From positions 148,502 through 183,010 of the forward strand of contig NZ_VLJN01000056.1 in assembly GCF_007829435.1 (NCBI RefSeq): a stretch of 34,509 bases of DNA. Reading direction: 5' to 3'. Under the pieces are notes generated by a model. It did not search any database and was not told the DNA's origin. It saw only the letters and a program-made list of their open reading frames with translations. Every line of letters starts with the position of its first letter. Within the stretch, counting starts at the first letter, position 1. Origin of the DNA: Cupriavidus gilardii J11. Its GTDB lineage: Bacteria; Pseudomonadota; Gammaproteobacteria; Burkholderiales; Burkholderiaceae. A program made the translations under genes and the position numbers. This document shows, in pieces, positions 1 through 11,982 of this stretch.

Positions 1-362
1 TCCGCCACGCGTTCCTCGGCACGGGCTGCGCCTTCGCATGGTCGATCAAGACCTTGCGTGCGGCCATGGGCGCCAACTTCCATCTGAACATCGTCGAGCA
101 CTGCACCGTCGACATGCTGGCGCCGCGCCTGTCCGTGCCGCTGATCGCCACCTCGTCGCATGCCGATGCCGAGCTGTACGACACCGATCTGCGCGGCCCG
201 GTGGGGTGGGTTGTCGGCAATGAAGGGGCGGGCGTCAGCGCGGAATGGATGGCGCTGGTATCGCGCACCGTCAGCATTCCGCAGCCCGGCGGCCTGGAAT
301 CGCTGAACGTGGCCGCCGCTACCGCGGTCTGCCTATTCGAGGCCCTCAGGCAGCGCCGTTAG
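1..362 (+). CDS. SpoU/TrmH-family RNA 2'-O-methyltransferase, C-terminal part (5' truncated by window edge)
   Basis: This is the last ~120 residues of a SAM-dependent RNA ribose methyltransferase of the SPOUT (TrmH/SpoU) class. The reading frame is open from base 3, so the gene starts upstream of the window. The fragment opens with a GCAFAWSIKTLRAAMGA stretch typical of the family. It keeps the two signature motifs of the SAM-binding trefoil knot: NEGAGVS (motif 2) and IPQPGGLESLNVAAA (motif 3, with the conserved SLNV). Family knowledge says these enzymes act on rRNA or tRNA ribose. The exact target cannot be read from this piece. The gene ends at a TAG and is followed by two GC-rich palindromes. 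Family assignment is firm, substrate unknown. Confidence 0.88.
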   Translation, partial: RHAFLGTGCAFAWSIKTLRAAMGANFHLNIVEHCTVDMLAPRLSVPLIATSSHADAELYDTDLRGPVGWVVGNEGAGVSAEWMALVSRTVSIPQPGGLESLNVAAATAVCLFEALRQRR

Positions 363-369
363 AACGCTT

Positions 370-439
370 CCCTCTCCCGCTCGCGGGACAGAGGGCGGGG
401 GAGAGGGTTCGCTTCCCTCTCCCGCAAAGCGGGAGAGGG
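370..439. repeat. GC-rich REP-like palindromes, locus 1 (two copies)
   Basis: Two hairpin-forming units lie back to back after the methyltransferase gene. The clean one is CCCTCTCCCGC, AAA, GCGGGAGAGGG at 415-439. An imperfect copy sits at 370-395. The same core occurs at three other intergenic sites in the window (18071, 21026, 24639). There is no T-tract, so it is not a standard intrinsic terminator, although the RNA could fold and act at the 3' ends of both convergent genes. Confidence 0.8.
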
Positions 440-492
440 GCCGGGGGAGACGGCAGTATCAGCCAAACAACCCGCCCAAAGTCGAACCCCCC

Positions 493-1356
493 TCAATAAT
501 TATCCCGATCCACCTTGATCTCCTGCAGGATGGTGGTGGCGATCTCCTCGATCGACTTGTGCGTGGAGGACAGCCACTTGATGCCTTCGCGCCGCATCAT
601 CGCCTCGGCCTCGTTCACCTCGTAACGGCAATTCTCGATTGCCGCATACTTGCTGCCCGGACGCCGCTCGTTGCGGATCTCCGATAGCCGCTGCGGGTCG
701 ATCGACAGGCCGAAGATCTTGGCCTTGTAGTCGTACAGCGCCGACGGCAGCTTGCCACGCTCGAAGTCGTCGGGAATCAGCGGATAGTTGGCCGCCTTCA
801 GGCCGTATTGCATCGCCAGGTACAGGCTGGTCGGCGTCTTGCCGCTGCGCGACACGCCGACCAGGATCACATCCGCCTCGGCCAGGTTCTTGTGCGACTG
901 GCCGTCGTCATGCGCGAGCGAGAAGTTGATCGCCTCGATGCGATTCTTGTACGCCTCGGTGTCCGCGTTCTGGTGAAAGCGGCCGATCGCATGGGTCGAC
1001 TTGATGCCCAGTTCCTTTTCGAGCGGCTCGATAAAGGTCTGGAACATGTCCAGGATCATCCCCTTGGCCTGGCGGATGGCCTTGTTCGATTCGGCATTGA
1101 CCAGCGTGGTGAAGACGATGGGTGGCGCCCCCTCTGCCTGGAACGCCTCGTTGATTTTCCCTACAGCCAGATGGGCCTTTTCCGGCGTATCGATAAAGGG
1201 CATTCGCACCTTGCGAAAGCGCATCTCGAACTGGGCCAGGATGGAATGGCTGAAGGTCTCCGCGGTGATGCCAGTGCCGTCGGACACGATAAATACGGTG
1301 CGGACGGCCGGTTTGTCGCCGCGCGCCGGGGTGGGCGGGTCCGTGCGGGAATCCAT
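493..1356 (-). CDS. ppsR: PEP synthase regulatory protein (bifunctional kinase/pyrophosphorylase, DUF299)
   Basis: The 287-residue product is the PpsR-type regulatory protein. This family phosphorylates PEP synthase on a threonine next to the catalytic phospho-histidine using ADP, and reverses this with phosphate. The sequence shows the DUF299 hallmarks: [14 protein letters not shown] near the N-terminus and a P-loop-like GVSRSGKT at residues 167-174, followed by [11 protein letters not shown]. The length fits the family (~275 aa). The gene is divergent from ppsA, its expected substrate, across a 272-bp intergenic region, as in many beta- and gammaproteobacteria. The start at 1356 has no good Shine-Dalgarno, but no better start is available. 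Confidence 0.95.
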   Translation of the reverse strand: MDSRTDPPTPARGDKPAVRTVFIVSDGTGITAETFSHSILAQFEMRFRKVRMPFIDTPEKAHLAVGKINEAFQAEGAPPIVFTTLVNAESNKAIRQAKGMILDMFQTFIEPLEKELGIKSTHAIGRFHQNADTEAYKNRIEAINFSLAHDDGQSHKNLAEADVILVGVSRSGKTPTSLYLAMQYGLKAANYPLIPDDFERGKLPSALYDYKAKIFGLSIDPQRLSEIRNERRPGSKYAAIENCRYEVNEAEAMMRREGIKWLSSTHKSIEEIATTILQEIKVDRDNY

Positions 1357-1408
1357 GTCTTAACAATATTTTGGGGGGTACCGCACGCGAAAGTGCGATG
1401 CGGCACGG

Positions 1409-1553
1409 TAGAATAGCGGCGATCTTTTGGCTAAGCAATTGCACAGGGGCCGCGTCACGGCGTGGGTGCCGACAATCGCACCGCGCTTTGTCGACAATGT
1501 GTCTCCCGATTCCCGTGTCCCGGTTCCGCGCATTCGCGGGATTGCTTAGCCAA
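1409..1553 (+). promoter_or_regulatory. ppsA leader: -10-like box and long-range 13-bp inverted repeat
   Basis: A TAGAAT box at 1409-1414 followed by GCGGC resembles -10 elements, but I see no good -35, so the promoter is tentative. Downstream, TTGGCTAAGCAAT at 1427-1439 is repeated in perfect inverted form (ATTGCTTAGCCAA) at 1541-1553, with ~100 nt between the arms. If transcription starts near 1420, both arms lie in the ppsA 5' leader and could pair in RNA. Alternatively they are two copies of a protein-binding site shared by ppsR and ppsA. The repeat is directly visible. Its function is inference. Confidence 0.5.
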
Positions 1554-1628
1554 GCGATCCGGCCGGTAGCAGAACACCAACGACATTCCGGTCGAGCGAC
1601 AGGTTTCCTACTTTGTTTTGAGGCTTTT

Positions 1629-4013
1629 ATGACCAACGTGGCAAATGACGGCGCCTATGTGTTGCCGTTCGAGCAGTTGCGCATGTCCGATGTGGAAGTG
1701 GTGGGAGGCAAGAATTCGTCGCTCGGCGAAATGATCTCCCAGCTGGCCGAGGTGGGCGTCCGGGTTCCGGGCGGCTTTGCCACCACCGCGCTGGCCTTCC
1801 GCGATTTCCTGGCCCATAACAACCTGACGCAACGCATCTCCGACCGCCTGAAGGCGCTTGATGTCGACGACGTCAAGGCGCTGGCCGAGGCCGGCGCCGA
1901 GATCCGCAACTGGGTCGCCACCGCGCCGTTCCAGCCCCGGCTGGAGCAGGAGATCCGCGAGCACTACGCCCGCGTGTCCGAGCGCGAGGGCGCCGAGGCA
2001 TCGTTCGCGGTGCGCTCGTCGGCCACCGCGGAAGACCTGCCCGACGCCTCCTTCGCCGGCCAGCAGGAGTCGTACCTGAACGTCAGCGGCATCGACGACG
2101 TGCTGGACAAGATCAAGCACGTGTTCGCGTCGCTTTACAACGACCGTGCGATTTCGTACCGCGTGCACAAGGGCTTCGCCCATGACGTGGTGGCGCTGTC
2201 GGCCGGCGTGCAGCGCATGGTCCGTTCGGACCTTGCCGCCTCCGGCGTGATGTTCACCATCGACACCGAATCGGGATTCCCCGACGTGGTCTTCATCACG
2301 TCCAGCTACGGCCTGGGCGAGACCGTGGTGCAGGGCGCCGTGAACCCGGACGAGTTCTACGTGTTCAAGCCGACGCTGCAGGCCGGCAAATACCCGATCA
2401 TCCGCCGTTCCATCGGCTCGAAGCTGATCAAGATGGAATTCACCGCGCCGGGCGAGGCCGGACGTGTCAAGACCGTCGACGTGCCGAGCGAGCTGCGCAA
2501 CCGCTATTCGATCACCGACGAGGACGTCTGCGAGCTGGCGCGCTACGCGATGACCATCGAGAAGCACTATGGCCGCCCGATGGATATCGAGTGGGGCAAG
2601 GACGGCAAGGACGGCAAGATCTACATCCTGCAGGCGCGTCCGGAGACCGTGAAGAGCCAGGCCAACGGCAAGGTCGAGCAGCGCTTCAAGCTCAAGGGCA
2701 ACGCGCCGGTGCTGGCCACCGGCCGCGCCATCGGCCAGAAGATCGGCGCGGGCCCGGTCCGCGTGATCAACGACCCCAGCGAAATGGAGCGCGTGCAGCC
2801 GGGCGACGTGCTGGTCGCCGACATGACCGACCCCAACTGGGAGCCGGTGATGAAGCGCGCCTCGGCCATCGTCACCAATCGGGGTGGCCGTACCTGCCAC
2901 GCGGCCATCATCGCGCGCGAACTGGGCGTGCCGGCCGTGGTCGGTTGCGGCGATGCCACCGACGTGCTCAAGGACGGCACGCTCGTGACGGTATCGTGCG
3001 CCGAGGGCGACGAGGGCCGCATCTACGACGGCCTGCTCGAAACCGAGGTAACGGAGGTCCAGCGTGGCGACATGCCGGAGATCGACGTCAAGATCATGAT
3101 GAACGTCGGCAACCCGCAGCTCGCGTTCGACTTCGCGCAGATTCCGAACGGCGGCGTGGGCCTCGCCCGGCTCGAATTCATCATCAACAACAATATCGGC
3201 GTCCACCCGAAGGCGATCCTCGACTACCCGCAGGTCGATGCCGACCTGAAGAAGGCCGTCGAGAGCGTCGCGCGTGGCCACGCCAGCCCGCGTGCGTTCT
3301 ATATCGACAAGCTGGCCGAAGGCATCGCCACGATCGGCGCGGCTTTCTATCCGAAGCCGGTGATCGTGCGCCTGTCCGACTTCAAGTCGAACGAGTACAA
3401 GAAGCTGATCGGCGGCTCGCGCTACGAGCCGGATGAAGAGAACCCGATGCTGGGCTTCCGCGGCGCGTCGCGCTATATCTCCGAAGACTTCGCCGAAGCC
3501 TTCGAGATGGAATGCAAGGCCATGAAGCGTGTGCGCGACGAAATGGGCCTGACCAACGTCGAGATCATGGTGCCGTTCGTGCGCACGCTGGGCCAGGCCG
3601 AGAAGGTGGTCGAGCTGCTTGGCAAGCATGGACTGAAGCGCGGCGAGAACGGCCTGCGCCTGATCATGATGTGCGAGGTGCCGTCCAACGCGATCCTGGC
3701 CGAGGAGTTCCTGCAGTACTTCGACGGTTTCTCCATCGGCTCCAACGACCTGACGCAGCTCACGCTTGGCCTGGACCGCGATTCCGGCATGGAACTGCTG
3801 GCCAAGGACTTCGATGAGCGCGACCCGGCGGTCCAGTTCATGCTGTCGCGGGCGATCTCGACCGCGCTGCGGCTGAACAAGTATGTGGGCATCTGCGGCC
3901 AGGGCCCGTCGGACCATCCGGACTTTGCGGCATGGCTGGCCAAGGAGGGCATCTCGTCGATCTCGCTGAACCCCGACTCGGTCGTGGACACGTGGCGTCA
4001 GCTGGCCTCGTAA
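1629..4013 (+). CDS. ppsA: Phosphoenolpyruvate synthase (pyruvate, water dikinase)
   Basis: This 794-residue enzyme converts pyruvate, ATP and water to PEP, AMP and phosphate, the entry to gluconeogenesis from three-carbon acids. Three domains follow in order: the N-terminal nucleotide-binding PPDK domain ([10 protein letters not shown] near the start, then [20 protein letters not shown]), the mobile swivelling domain with [14 protein letters not shown] and the catalytic His424, and the C-terminal TIM barrel with [15 protein letters not shown] and the [11 protein letters not shown] loop carrying the acid/base cysteine. The ATG at 1629 was chosen because GAGG at 1619-1622 is well spaced and the family N-terminus begins here. 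The frame stays open for 86 more codons upstream, but that part has no family resemblance. A strong terminator follows. Confidence 0.97.
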   Translation: MTNVANDGAYVLPFEQLRMSDVEVVGGKNSSLGEMISQLAEVGVRVPGGFATTALAFRDFLAHNNLTQRISDRLKALDVDDVKALAEAGAEIRNWVATAPFQPRLEQEIREHYARVSEREGAEASFAVRSSATAEDLPDASFAGQQESYLNVSGIDDVLDKIKHVFASLYNDRAISYRVHKGFAHDVVALSAGVQRMVRSDLAASGVMFTIDTESGFPDVVFITSSYGLGETVVQGAVNPDEFYVFKPTLQAGKYPIIRRSIGSKLIKMEFTAPGEAGRVKTVDVPSELRNRYSITDEDVCELARYAMTIEKHYGRPMDIEWGKDGKDGKIYILQARPETVKSQANGKVEQRFKLKGNAPVLATGRAIGQKIGAGPVRVINDPSEMERVQPGDVLVADMTDPNWEPVMKRASAIVTNRGGRTCHAAIIARELGVPAVVGCGDATDVLKDGTLVTVSCAEGDEGRIYDGLLETEVTEVQRGDMPEIDVKIMMNVGNPQLAFDFAQIPNGGVGLARLEFIINNNIGVHPKAILDYPQVDADLKKAVESVARGHASPRAFYIDKLAEGIATIGAAFYPKPVIVRLSDFKSNEYKKLIGGSRYEPDEENPMLGFRGASRYISEDFAEAFEMECKAMKRVRDEMGLTNVEIMVPFVRTLGQAEKVVELLGKHGLKRGENGLRLIMMCEVPSNAILAEEFLQYFDGFSIGSNDLTQLTLGLDRDSGMELLAKDFDERDPAVQFMLSRAISTALRLNKYVGICGQGPSDHPDFAAWLAKEGISSISLNPDSVVDTWRQLAS

Positions 4014-4056
4014 TGGCTGCGTGACGGTCTCGCTGGTGGGATCGTCCTCGTGCATT

Positions 4057-4096
4057 AAAAAAGCCCCGCGGCGCTTCCACGCCGTGGGGCTTTTTT
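4057..4096. terminator. Bidirectional intrinsic terminator between ppsA and smpB
   Basis: An 11-bp stem (GCCCCGCGGCG / CGCCGTGGGGC, one G-T wobble) with loop CTTCCA is flanked by six A residues on the left and six T residues on the right. It can end transcription of ppsA on the plus strand and of smpB on the minus strand. Confidence 0.92.
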
Positions 4097-4144
4097 ATGC
4101 TGGGGGTGAGGGCAGTGACAGTCAAACCCCCAACACCCCGAATC

Positions 4145-4597
4145 TCACTCCTTCCCCCCACTCTTGATGATCCGCGCCTTCTCCCGCTGCCAATCGCGCG
4201 CCTTCTCGGTCTCGCGCTTGTCGAACTGCTTCTTGCCCTTGGCCAGGCCAATCTCGCACTTCACGCGGCCGCGCGTGTAATGCAGGTTCAGCGGCACCAG
4301 CGTATAGCCGCGCTGCTCCACCTTGCCGATCAGCTTCTTGATTTCATCGGCCTTCAGCAGCAGCTTGCGCGTGCGTACCGGGTCGGGCTTGATGTGGGTG
4401 GAGGCGCTTTGCAGCGGGCTGATATGCGCGCCGATCAGGAACAGCTCGGCATCGCGGATCACCACATAGGCTTCCTTGATCTGTACGCGCGAGGCCCGGA
4501 TCGCCTTGACTTCCCAGCCTTCGAGCACGACCCCGGCTTCGTATCGTTCCTCGATGAAGTAGTCGAAGAAGGCTTTCTTGTTGTCTGCGATGACCAT
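4145..4597 (-). CDS. smpB: SsrA-binding protein SmpB (trans-translation)
   Basis: SmpB binds the tRNA-like part of tmRNA and delivers it to stalled ribosomes, so that the nascent chain is tagged for degradation and the ribosome is freed. The 150-residue product has the full family layout: an OB-fold core beginning [19 protein letters not shown], the [10 protein letters not shown] and SPLQSAS segments, [14 protein letters not shown], then the basic C-terminal tail ([20 protein letters not shown]) that enters the mRNA channel. The bases just before the start are C-rich on the coding strand and show no clear Shine-Dalgarno. It is divergent from ratA, an arrangement conserved across proteobacteria. 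Confidence 0.97.
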   Translation of the reverse strand: MVIADNKKAFFDYFIEERYEAGVVLEGWEVKAIRASRVQIKEAYVVIRDAELFLIGAHISPLQSASTHIKPDPVRTRKLLLKADEIKKLIGKVEQRGYTLVPLNLHYTRGRVKCEIGLAKGKKQFDKRETEKARDWQREKARIIKSGGKE

Positions 4598-4732
4598 GCG
4601 GGAGGGGAGGGGGAATGTAGGAGAGCGGCCGGCGTGCCGGGCGCTTTCCTGTCGGCTAAAATTGGGATTCTAACAAACCGATCGGCCGGCTCGCCCGGTG
4701 TCGCGTGCCCGCCGGTCCAAAATCATCAACTC

Positions 4733-5170
4733 ATGGCAGACGTCCATAAAACCGTGCTGCTCGGGTACTCTGCCGAGCAAATGTATGACCTGGTCACGCG
4801 CGTCGAGGACTACCCCAAGTTTCTGCCGTGGTGCGGCGGCGTGGAGATTTTCGAGCAGACCGATACGCTGCTCGATGCCAAGGTCCATATCAACTTCAGC
4901 GGCATCAAGCAGTACTTCCACACCCGCAATACGCAGCAGCGGCCCACGCGCATCGACATGAATTTCGCGGACGGCCCGTTCAAGTCCTTCAACGGCTACT
5001 GGAATTTCATCCCGCTGCGCGAGGACGCCTGCAAGATCGAGTTCCATCTGCACTACGAGTTCTCCAGCGTGCTGCTGGAGAAGATCATCGGACCGGTCTT
5101 CAATATGATCGCCAATACCTTTGTCGACGCCTTCGTCAAGCGCGCGGAGGTCGTCTATGGCAATCCCTGA
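4733..5170 (+). CDS. ratA: RatA-family START-domain protein (coenzyme Q-binding/ribosome association)
   Basis: The 145-residue product belongs to the COQ10/RatA family, a single START/polyketide-cyclase-like lipid-binding domain. Family members bind ubiquinone or help its use in respiration; E. coli RatA was also reported to block 70S ribosome assembly. Visible motifs include the N-terminal YSAEQMYDLVTRVEDYPKFLPWC, the central GPFKSFNGYWNF and the C-terminal helix FNMIANTFVDAFVKRAE. The ATG at 4733 gives the family N-terminus; the open frame upstream is coincidental and overlaps smpB. The gene overlaps ratB by 14 nt, so the two are probably translated as a unit. Which of the two reported roles applies here is unknown. 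Confidence 0.92.
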   Translation: MADVHKTVLLGYSAEQMYDLVTRVEDYPKFLPWCGGVEIFEQTDTLLDAKVHINFSGIKQYFHTRNTQQRPTRIDMNFADGPFKSFNGYWNFIPLREDACKIEFHLHYEFSSVLLEKIIGPVFNMIANTFVDAFVKRAEVVYGNP

Positions 5171-5525
5171 TCCGGTCCCGGGTAGCATCCGGGCCATGGT
5201 GTGCTACGCGGCGCCGGACCGCATCTTCCTGAAAGAGATCGAGCTGCCGCCGGGCGCCACCATCGACGCGGCGATCGCCGCGTCCGGCGTGCTGCAGGCC
5301 CATCCCGAACTCGATGCCGACGCGCTGCGCACCGGCATCTTCAGCAAGCCACGCCCCACCGATACGGTGGTGCGGCAGGGCGACCGCATCGAAATCTACC
5401 GACCCCTGGTCGCGGACCCCAAGACCGCACGCCGGCGCCGTGTGCAGAAGGCCCGCGAGAGCGGCACGCGCGAAGGGCAGAAGTGGATGCGCGGCGGCGG
5501 GGATGCGCAGGCGGTGGAAAGCTGA
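5157..5525 (+). CDS. ratB: RnfH/RatB family ubiquitin-fold protein (UPF0125)
   Basis: This 122-residue protein of the RnfH/UPF0125 family has a beta-grasp fold and no settled function. The core reads MVCYAAPDRIFLKEIELPPGAT, with GIFSKPRPTDTVVRQGDRIEIYRPL further on, which is the family signature. The tail is basic and rich in Arg, Lys and Gly. The start at 5157 is preferred to the in-frame ATG at 5121 because GGAGG at 5146-5150 lies 6 nt before it. The gene begins inside the last codons of ratA, the standard pairing. It converges on the DMT permease gene with only 21 bp between the stops and no visible terminator. Confidence 0.9.
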   Translation: MAIPDPVPGSIRAMVCYAAPDRIFLKEIELPPGATIDAAIAASGVLQAHPELDADALRTGIFSKPRPTDTVVRQGDRIEIYRPLVADPKTARRRRVQKARESGTREGQKWMRGGGDAQAVES

Positions 5526-5546
5526 CCGACGGCGCGGCGGGGCGGT

Positions 5547-6587
5547 TCAGGCTGCCTCGGGCACACTTTGGGGCTTGTCGGTGGCATGCAGCCTCACCGA
5601 CCACGCCACTCCGATCATCAGCAGTACGATCGCCGCGATCTCGAGCGGACGCGGCCGCCCGTCATAGACGAAGCCATAGGCCAGCGCGAACAGCGTCTCG
5701 AACACGATCATCTGTCCGGACAGGGTCAGCGGCAGCCGGCGGCTGGCGATGTTCCACAGGTTGTTGCCGATCAGCGAGGCGCCCAGCGCAACCGCCGCAT
5801 TGACCCACCAGAACCACTGCCAGTCGCGTCCGGTGTCCGGGGCCGTCAGCGTGTTGCCGGCGAACAGCCAGCCGCCGAGGGCCAGCACGACCGATACGAG
5901 GCCCGTCGACAACCCGAACAGCGCCGACCACTCGTTGCCGCTGTACTGCGGATTGCGTTGCAGATAGCGCGCATTGTCTACCGCATAGATCGTCCAGCAG
6001 ACCAGCGCGCCGGTCGCGCACAGCACCCCCGCGACCTTGTGCCACGCGGTGCGCGCCGCTTCGGTTGCGGCTACCGCGCCGTGGCCGCCGTCCCCGCCGA
6101 ACAGGTCGACATTGATGCAAGCAATGCCCACCGCCACCACCAGCAACGGCCACATGAGGCGCGACAGCGGCACGGCGCCGTGATCCCGTCGGCCCATCAG
6201 CGTGACCGAGATCGGCAGGATGCCGATGATCAGCGAGGTGGGGCCCACGCCTGCCAGCTGCACGCCGAAGGCGAGCAGCACGTAGTACAGCAGGTTGCCG
6301 ATCACCGCCTGCCGTAGCAGGGCGACGCAATCGGCGCGCGTGAGCTTGCGGGCGAAGCGCCGCATCAGCGGGGCCGCCGCGATGGCGGCAACCAGGCCAT
6401 AGGCAAGATAGCGGCCGATCGCCAGTTCCCACGGCGTGAAGGCTGGCAGCAGCTTGGGCGCGATAAACACCATGCCCCAGAACGCTCCGGCCAGCAGGCC
6501 GCACAGTACGCCGATACCCATCTTCAGTGCCCGCACGGCCTCTCGCCGCGCCCTGATTGGAAAGCCCCGAAGCATAGCACCAGCCAT
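5547..6587 (-). CDS. EamA/DMT-superfamily permease
   Basis: The 346-residue integral membrane protein has about ten hydrophobic segments in two EamA-like halves, the drug/metabolite transporter layout. The first half runs from GIGVLCGLLAGAFWGMVFIAPKLLP, with a PWELAIGRYLAYG loop typical of the family. The second begins at VAGVLCATGALVCWTIYAV and ends with FETLFALAYGFVYDGRPRP and a last helix before a short polar tail. The substrate cannot be told. The first 22 residues are Arg-rich and poorly conserved-looking; translation may instead begin at the ATG at 6521 (MGIGVLCG). Neither start has a convincing Shine-Dalgarno. Confidence 0.85.
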   Translation of the reverse strand: MAGAMLRGFPIRARREAVRALKMGIGVLCGLLAGAFWGMVFIAPKLLPAFTPWELAIGRYLAYGLVAAIAAAPLMRRFARKLTRADCVALLRQAVIGNLLYYVLLAFGVQLAGVGPTSLIIGILPISVTLMGRRDHGAVPLSRLMWPLLVVAVGIACINVDLFGGDGGHGAVAATEAARTAWHKVAGVLCATGALVCWTIYAVDNARYLQRNPQYSGNEWSALFGLSTGLVSVVLALGGWLFAGNTLTAPDTGRDWQWFWWVNAAVALGASLIGNNLWNIASRRLPLTLSGQMIVFETLFALAYGFVYDGRPRPLEIAAIVLLMIGVAWSVRLHATDKPQSVPEAA

Positions 6588-6594
6588 GTGCCGC

Positions 6595-8116
<1,522 letters not shown>

Positions 8117-8242
8117 CGCCCCCCGGCGCGGATCCTTTGCCAATATGAGTCGAGGCCGGCGCCAACGCCGGGACAGCGCGGCTGCATCCGCTCACAAGCG
8201 GTGCGGCCGCGCGGCATATTGTCCGTGCCTCAAGGAGAATCG

Positions 8243-8867
8243 ATGAAGGTCCTGCTGAGAACCGTGCTGTTCTTCGATGCCCTGTTCGACCTGGGCCTCG
8301 CGCTGGTGCTGCTGGTATCGCCATTTGCCACGCTGTACGCCGCGCTGCAGCTGCCCCCGGCCGAGCCGGCGCTGTACGGCCAGCTGCTCGGCCTTGCGCT
8401 GCTGGGTTTCGCATGGCTGCTGGGTCAGGCCGCGTTTCGCGGCGATCTGACACTGCCGGTGGCCCGAATGGCGGGACCCGTGAACCTCGCCAGCGCGCTG
8501 CTTATCGCCGCATGGCTCGTCGTCTTCGATCTCCCGGTGCAGGGCGCGGGCAGGATCTGGCTGGCATTGCTGGCCGCGATGCTGGCTTTCTTCGCGCTGG
8601 TCCAGATGCCGCTGGCCAAGCGGCTGCGCATGCGGCAGCGCGAGGAAGCGCTGCGGCGCGAACTGCGGCAGACCCAACCCCCAGGCTCGCCGACCGTCGC
8701 TCCCGATGCCGGCGCGCCAGTAACCCCGGGCGGCGCGCCAAATGGCGCGCGGCCCTCGCCATCCCCCGAAGTACGGCGCGAGCCGGTCATCACGCCGCCA
8801 CCGGGCTATGGGCCCGGTACCGAAGTGGTGTCCGAACCCGAGCCGACCGACACGTCATCTGTCCATC

Positions 8868-8893
<26 letters not shown>
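8243..8893 (+). CDS. Small membrane protein between guaB and guaA, proline-rich tail
   Basis: I do not recognise a named family. The 216-residue product has four hydrophobic segments in its first ~130 residues (about 5-35, 45-65, 75-98 and 103-122). A charged stretch follows ([16 protein letters not shown]), then a low-complexity Pro/Gly/Ala-rich cytosolic or periplasmic tail. AAGGAGA lies just before the ATG at 8243, a strong ribosome site. The last 26 bases overlap the start of guaA in another frame. Because guaA has no Shine-Dalgarno of its own, translation of this gene may feed guaA. It lies 126 bp after guaB. Any role in purine metabolism is only suggested by position. Confidence 0.82.
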
Positions 8894-10487
<1,594 letters not shown>

Positions 10488-10534
10488 TTTAGTGTCTGGT
10501 ATTGGCCGGCACTACACAGCACCAAAACACATCT

Positions 10535-10560
10535 AAGCCCGCATAATTGCGGGCTTTTTT
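10535..10560 (+). terminator. guaA intrinsic terminator
   Basis: The stem AAGCCCGC / GCGGGCTT has loop ATAATT and is followed by a run of six T residues. It lies 48 nt after the guaA stop and marks the edge of the guaB-guaA unit and of the accessory block beyond. Confidence 0.93.
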
Positions 10561-10663
10561 ATTGTTCCGTTTGGTATGGCTTGGCAACTTTGGGCATCGT
10601 CAAGCACCACTTTTTTATGGCATAGTCGGTGGCTTCAAGTCTTCACAATGCATGTTCGGTGCT

Positions 10664-10702
10664 CGATACCATGCGGCCATAGACGGACGTTTCATGGTAT
10701 CG
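10664..10702. promoter_or_regulatory. Perfect 10-bp inverted repeat upstream of the vWA gene
   Basis: CGATACCATG at 10664-10673 recurs as CATGGTATCG at 10693-10702, 19 nt apart, in the 283-bp gap between guaA and the vWA gene. The arm spacing is about two helical turns for a regulator, or it may form an RNA hairpin. The repeat is directly visible. I could not place a clear -35/-10 pair near it. Confidence 0.5.
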
Positions 10703-10770
10703 GAATCGCCTAACTCATTGATCCCGTCGTGCGCCATGTGTTGCCGGGCGGATCGGAACGGAGAAGCAGA

Positions 10771-11925
10771 ATGGCGACCGTGCAAGTTCGTAGTTTGGCG
10801 ACGTGGGTGTTTGCTCTTACCCTTATCGGCTGGGCAAACGTTTCAATCGCTGAGGAAGCAGGGGCGAACCGTAACAAGGCCGTTGCCCAGCAAAGCGCAG
10901 CAGGGCGTTCGGCGGAGGCTCAAGCCTATGTTGCGCAGTTCACAAAAAAGAATCCGGACGCGTGCTTCAAAAACGTGGATCTCAAGGACACGAAGTTGCA
11001 AGGACCGGCCGGGGGCATCGGCCCACGGGTTCCTCCGACCCGCGTGATTGTGATGATCGACGGCTCCGGTTCGATGGCCGGGCGGATGGGCGGAAAGACC
11101 AAGCTTGAACTGGCGCGAGAGGCGGCGCTCGGTTTTGTGAACCGGTTGCCGGCTTCTGTGCAGGCGTCGTTGCTGGTGTTTGGACAGCAGGGAAACAACA
11201 CCAATGCGGGCAAGGCCAAATCCTGTTCAACGATCGACGTCCTCGCACCGATGTCGACGGACAGAGGGCCGCTTCGGAGGGCGCTGGGGCAGGTCCATGC
11301 GGTTGGCTGGACACCGCTCGCCGCCGGGCTTGACCGTGCCGAGGCGCTCCTCGGAGCTTCCTCTACGCCTGGCGAGCAGATCATCTATGTCGTATCCGAT
11401 GGCGAAGAAACCTGCGGCGGTGATCCCGTGGCATCGGCCCGGCGGATCAACGGCGGGCGCACGCGGGCCATCGTCAACGTGATCGGCTTCAACCTGCCGT
11501 CGAGCGAGGCCGCGAAGCTGAGGACGGTCGCACAGGCTGGCGGCGGAGCATTCGTCAACGTGTCGAACCAGGCGGAGCTTGACAGGGTGACGGCGGAGGT
11601 GCGCGAGTCCCTCCGGCGCACGGACAATGAGGTGGCAACCAGTCTGGCCACCACCGACAATGACGTTGCGACCAGCATCGCCATCACCGACGCCGATACG
11701 TGTATCAGCAACCTCACGACGGATGAGGACGTAGCCATGTCCCTTGACCTCACGGATCGCGCGGTCAGCGGGCGGCCCGTTCCCTTCCAGGAGGAAGCCA
11801 AGGCCTTGTTGAAGGCGCGTCACGATGCGCTCCGGGCGAGACTTCAAGCGTATCGCGCGCAACTGACCGGCGCGGAAGCCGCCGCCAAGAAGAGAATCGA
11901 TGCCGCAGCCGATGCGGCTCGCTAA
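10771..11925 (+). CDS. Secreted von Willebrand factor A (vWA) domain protein with 11-residue tandem repeats
   Basis: This 384-residue protein has a signal peptide (residues ~1-26, hydrophobic WVFALTLIGWANVSIA, cleavage likely near A-E-E), so it is exported. A single vWA domain follows, with a complete metal-binding MIDAS site: DGSGS (Asp97, Ser99, Ser101), Thr181 in GWTPLAAGL and Asp210 in VVSDGEETCGG. Residues 284-327 are four tandem 11-residue units of pattern TDxxVATSxxx. The C-terminal ~50 residues look helical and charged. The ATG at 10771 is chosen because GGAGA precedes it and the signal peptide begins there. vWA domains usually bind protein partners; none is evident nearby. Base composition seems less GC-rich than guaA. 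Role unknown. Confidence 0.85.
   Translation: MATVQVRSLATWVFALTLIGWANVSIAEEAGANRNKAVAQQSAAGRSAEAQAYVAQFTKKNPDACFKNVDLKDTKLQGPAGGIGPRVPPTRVIVMIDGSGSMAGRMGGKTKLELAREAALGFVNRLPASVQASLLVFGQQGNNTNAGKAKSCSTIDVLAPMSTDRGPLRRALGQVHAVGWTPLAAGLDRAEALLGASSTPGEQIIYVVSDGEETCGGDPVASARRINGGRTRAIVNVIGFNLPSSEAAKLRTVAQAGGGAFVNVSNQAELDRVTAEVRESLRRTDNEVATSLATTDNDVATSIAITDADTCISNLTTDEDVAMSLDLTDRAVSGRPVPFQEEAKALLKARHDALRARLQAYRAQLTGAEAAAKKRIDAAADAAR
11620..11751 (+). repeat. Four tandem 33-nt/11-residue repeats inside the vWA gene
   Basis: The encoded units are TDNEVATSLAT, TDNDVATSIAI, TDADTCISNLT and TDEDVAMSLDL, followed by a partial fifth unit, TDRAVSG. Units 1 and 2 are most alike and unit 3 has diverged. The recurring acidic residues at positions 2 and 4 could bind a cation or make a regular solenoid, but that is inference. 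Confidence 0.8.
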
Positions 11926-11982
11926 CCATTAGTTGACCGACAGGGTGCGCTTTTGAAGACCCCCATAGTTGTATAGCCGATA

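Noticed and set aside
1371-1628. In-frame N-terminal extension of ppsA
   Set aside because: No family resemblance, a good ribosome site precedes 1629, and the extension covers the inverted-repeat leader.
1608-4055. Very long open frame (815 codons) on the minus strand opposite ppsA
   Set aside because: It mirrors ppsA, is rich in Arg, His, Leu and Val as antisense frames of GC-rich genes are, and has no recognisable domain.
4097-4732. Extension of ratA upstream through the smpB gene
   Set aside because: The extra frame is antisense to smpB, and homologs start at 4733.
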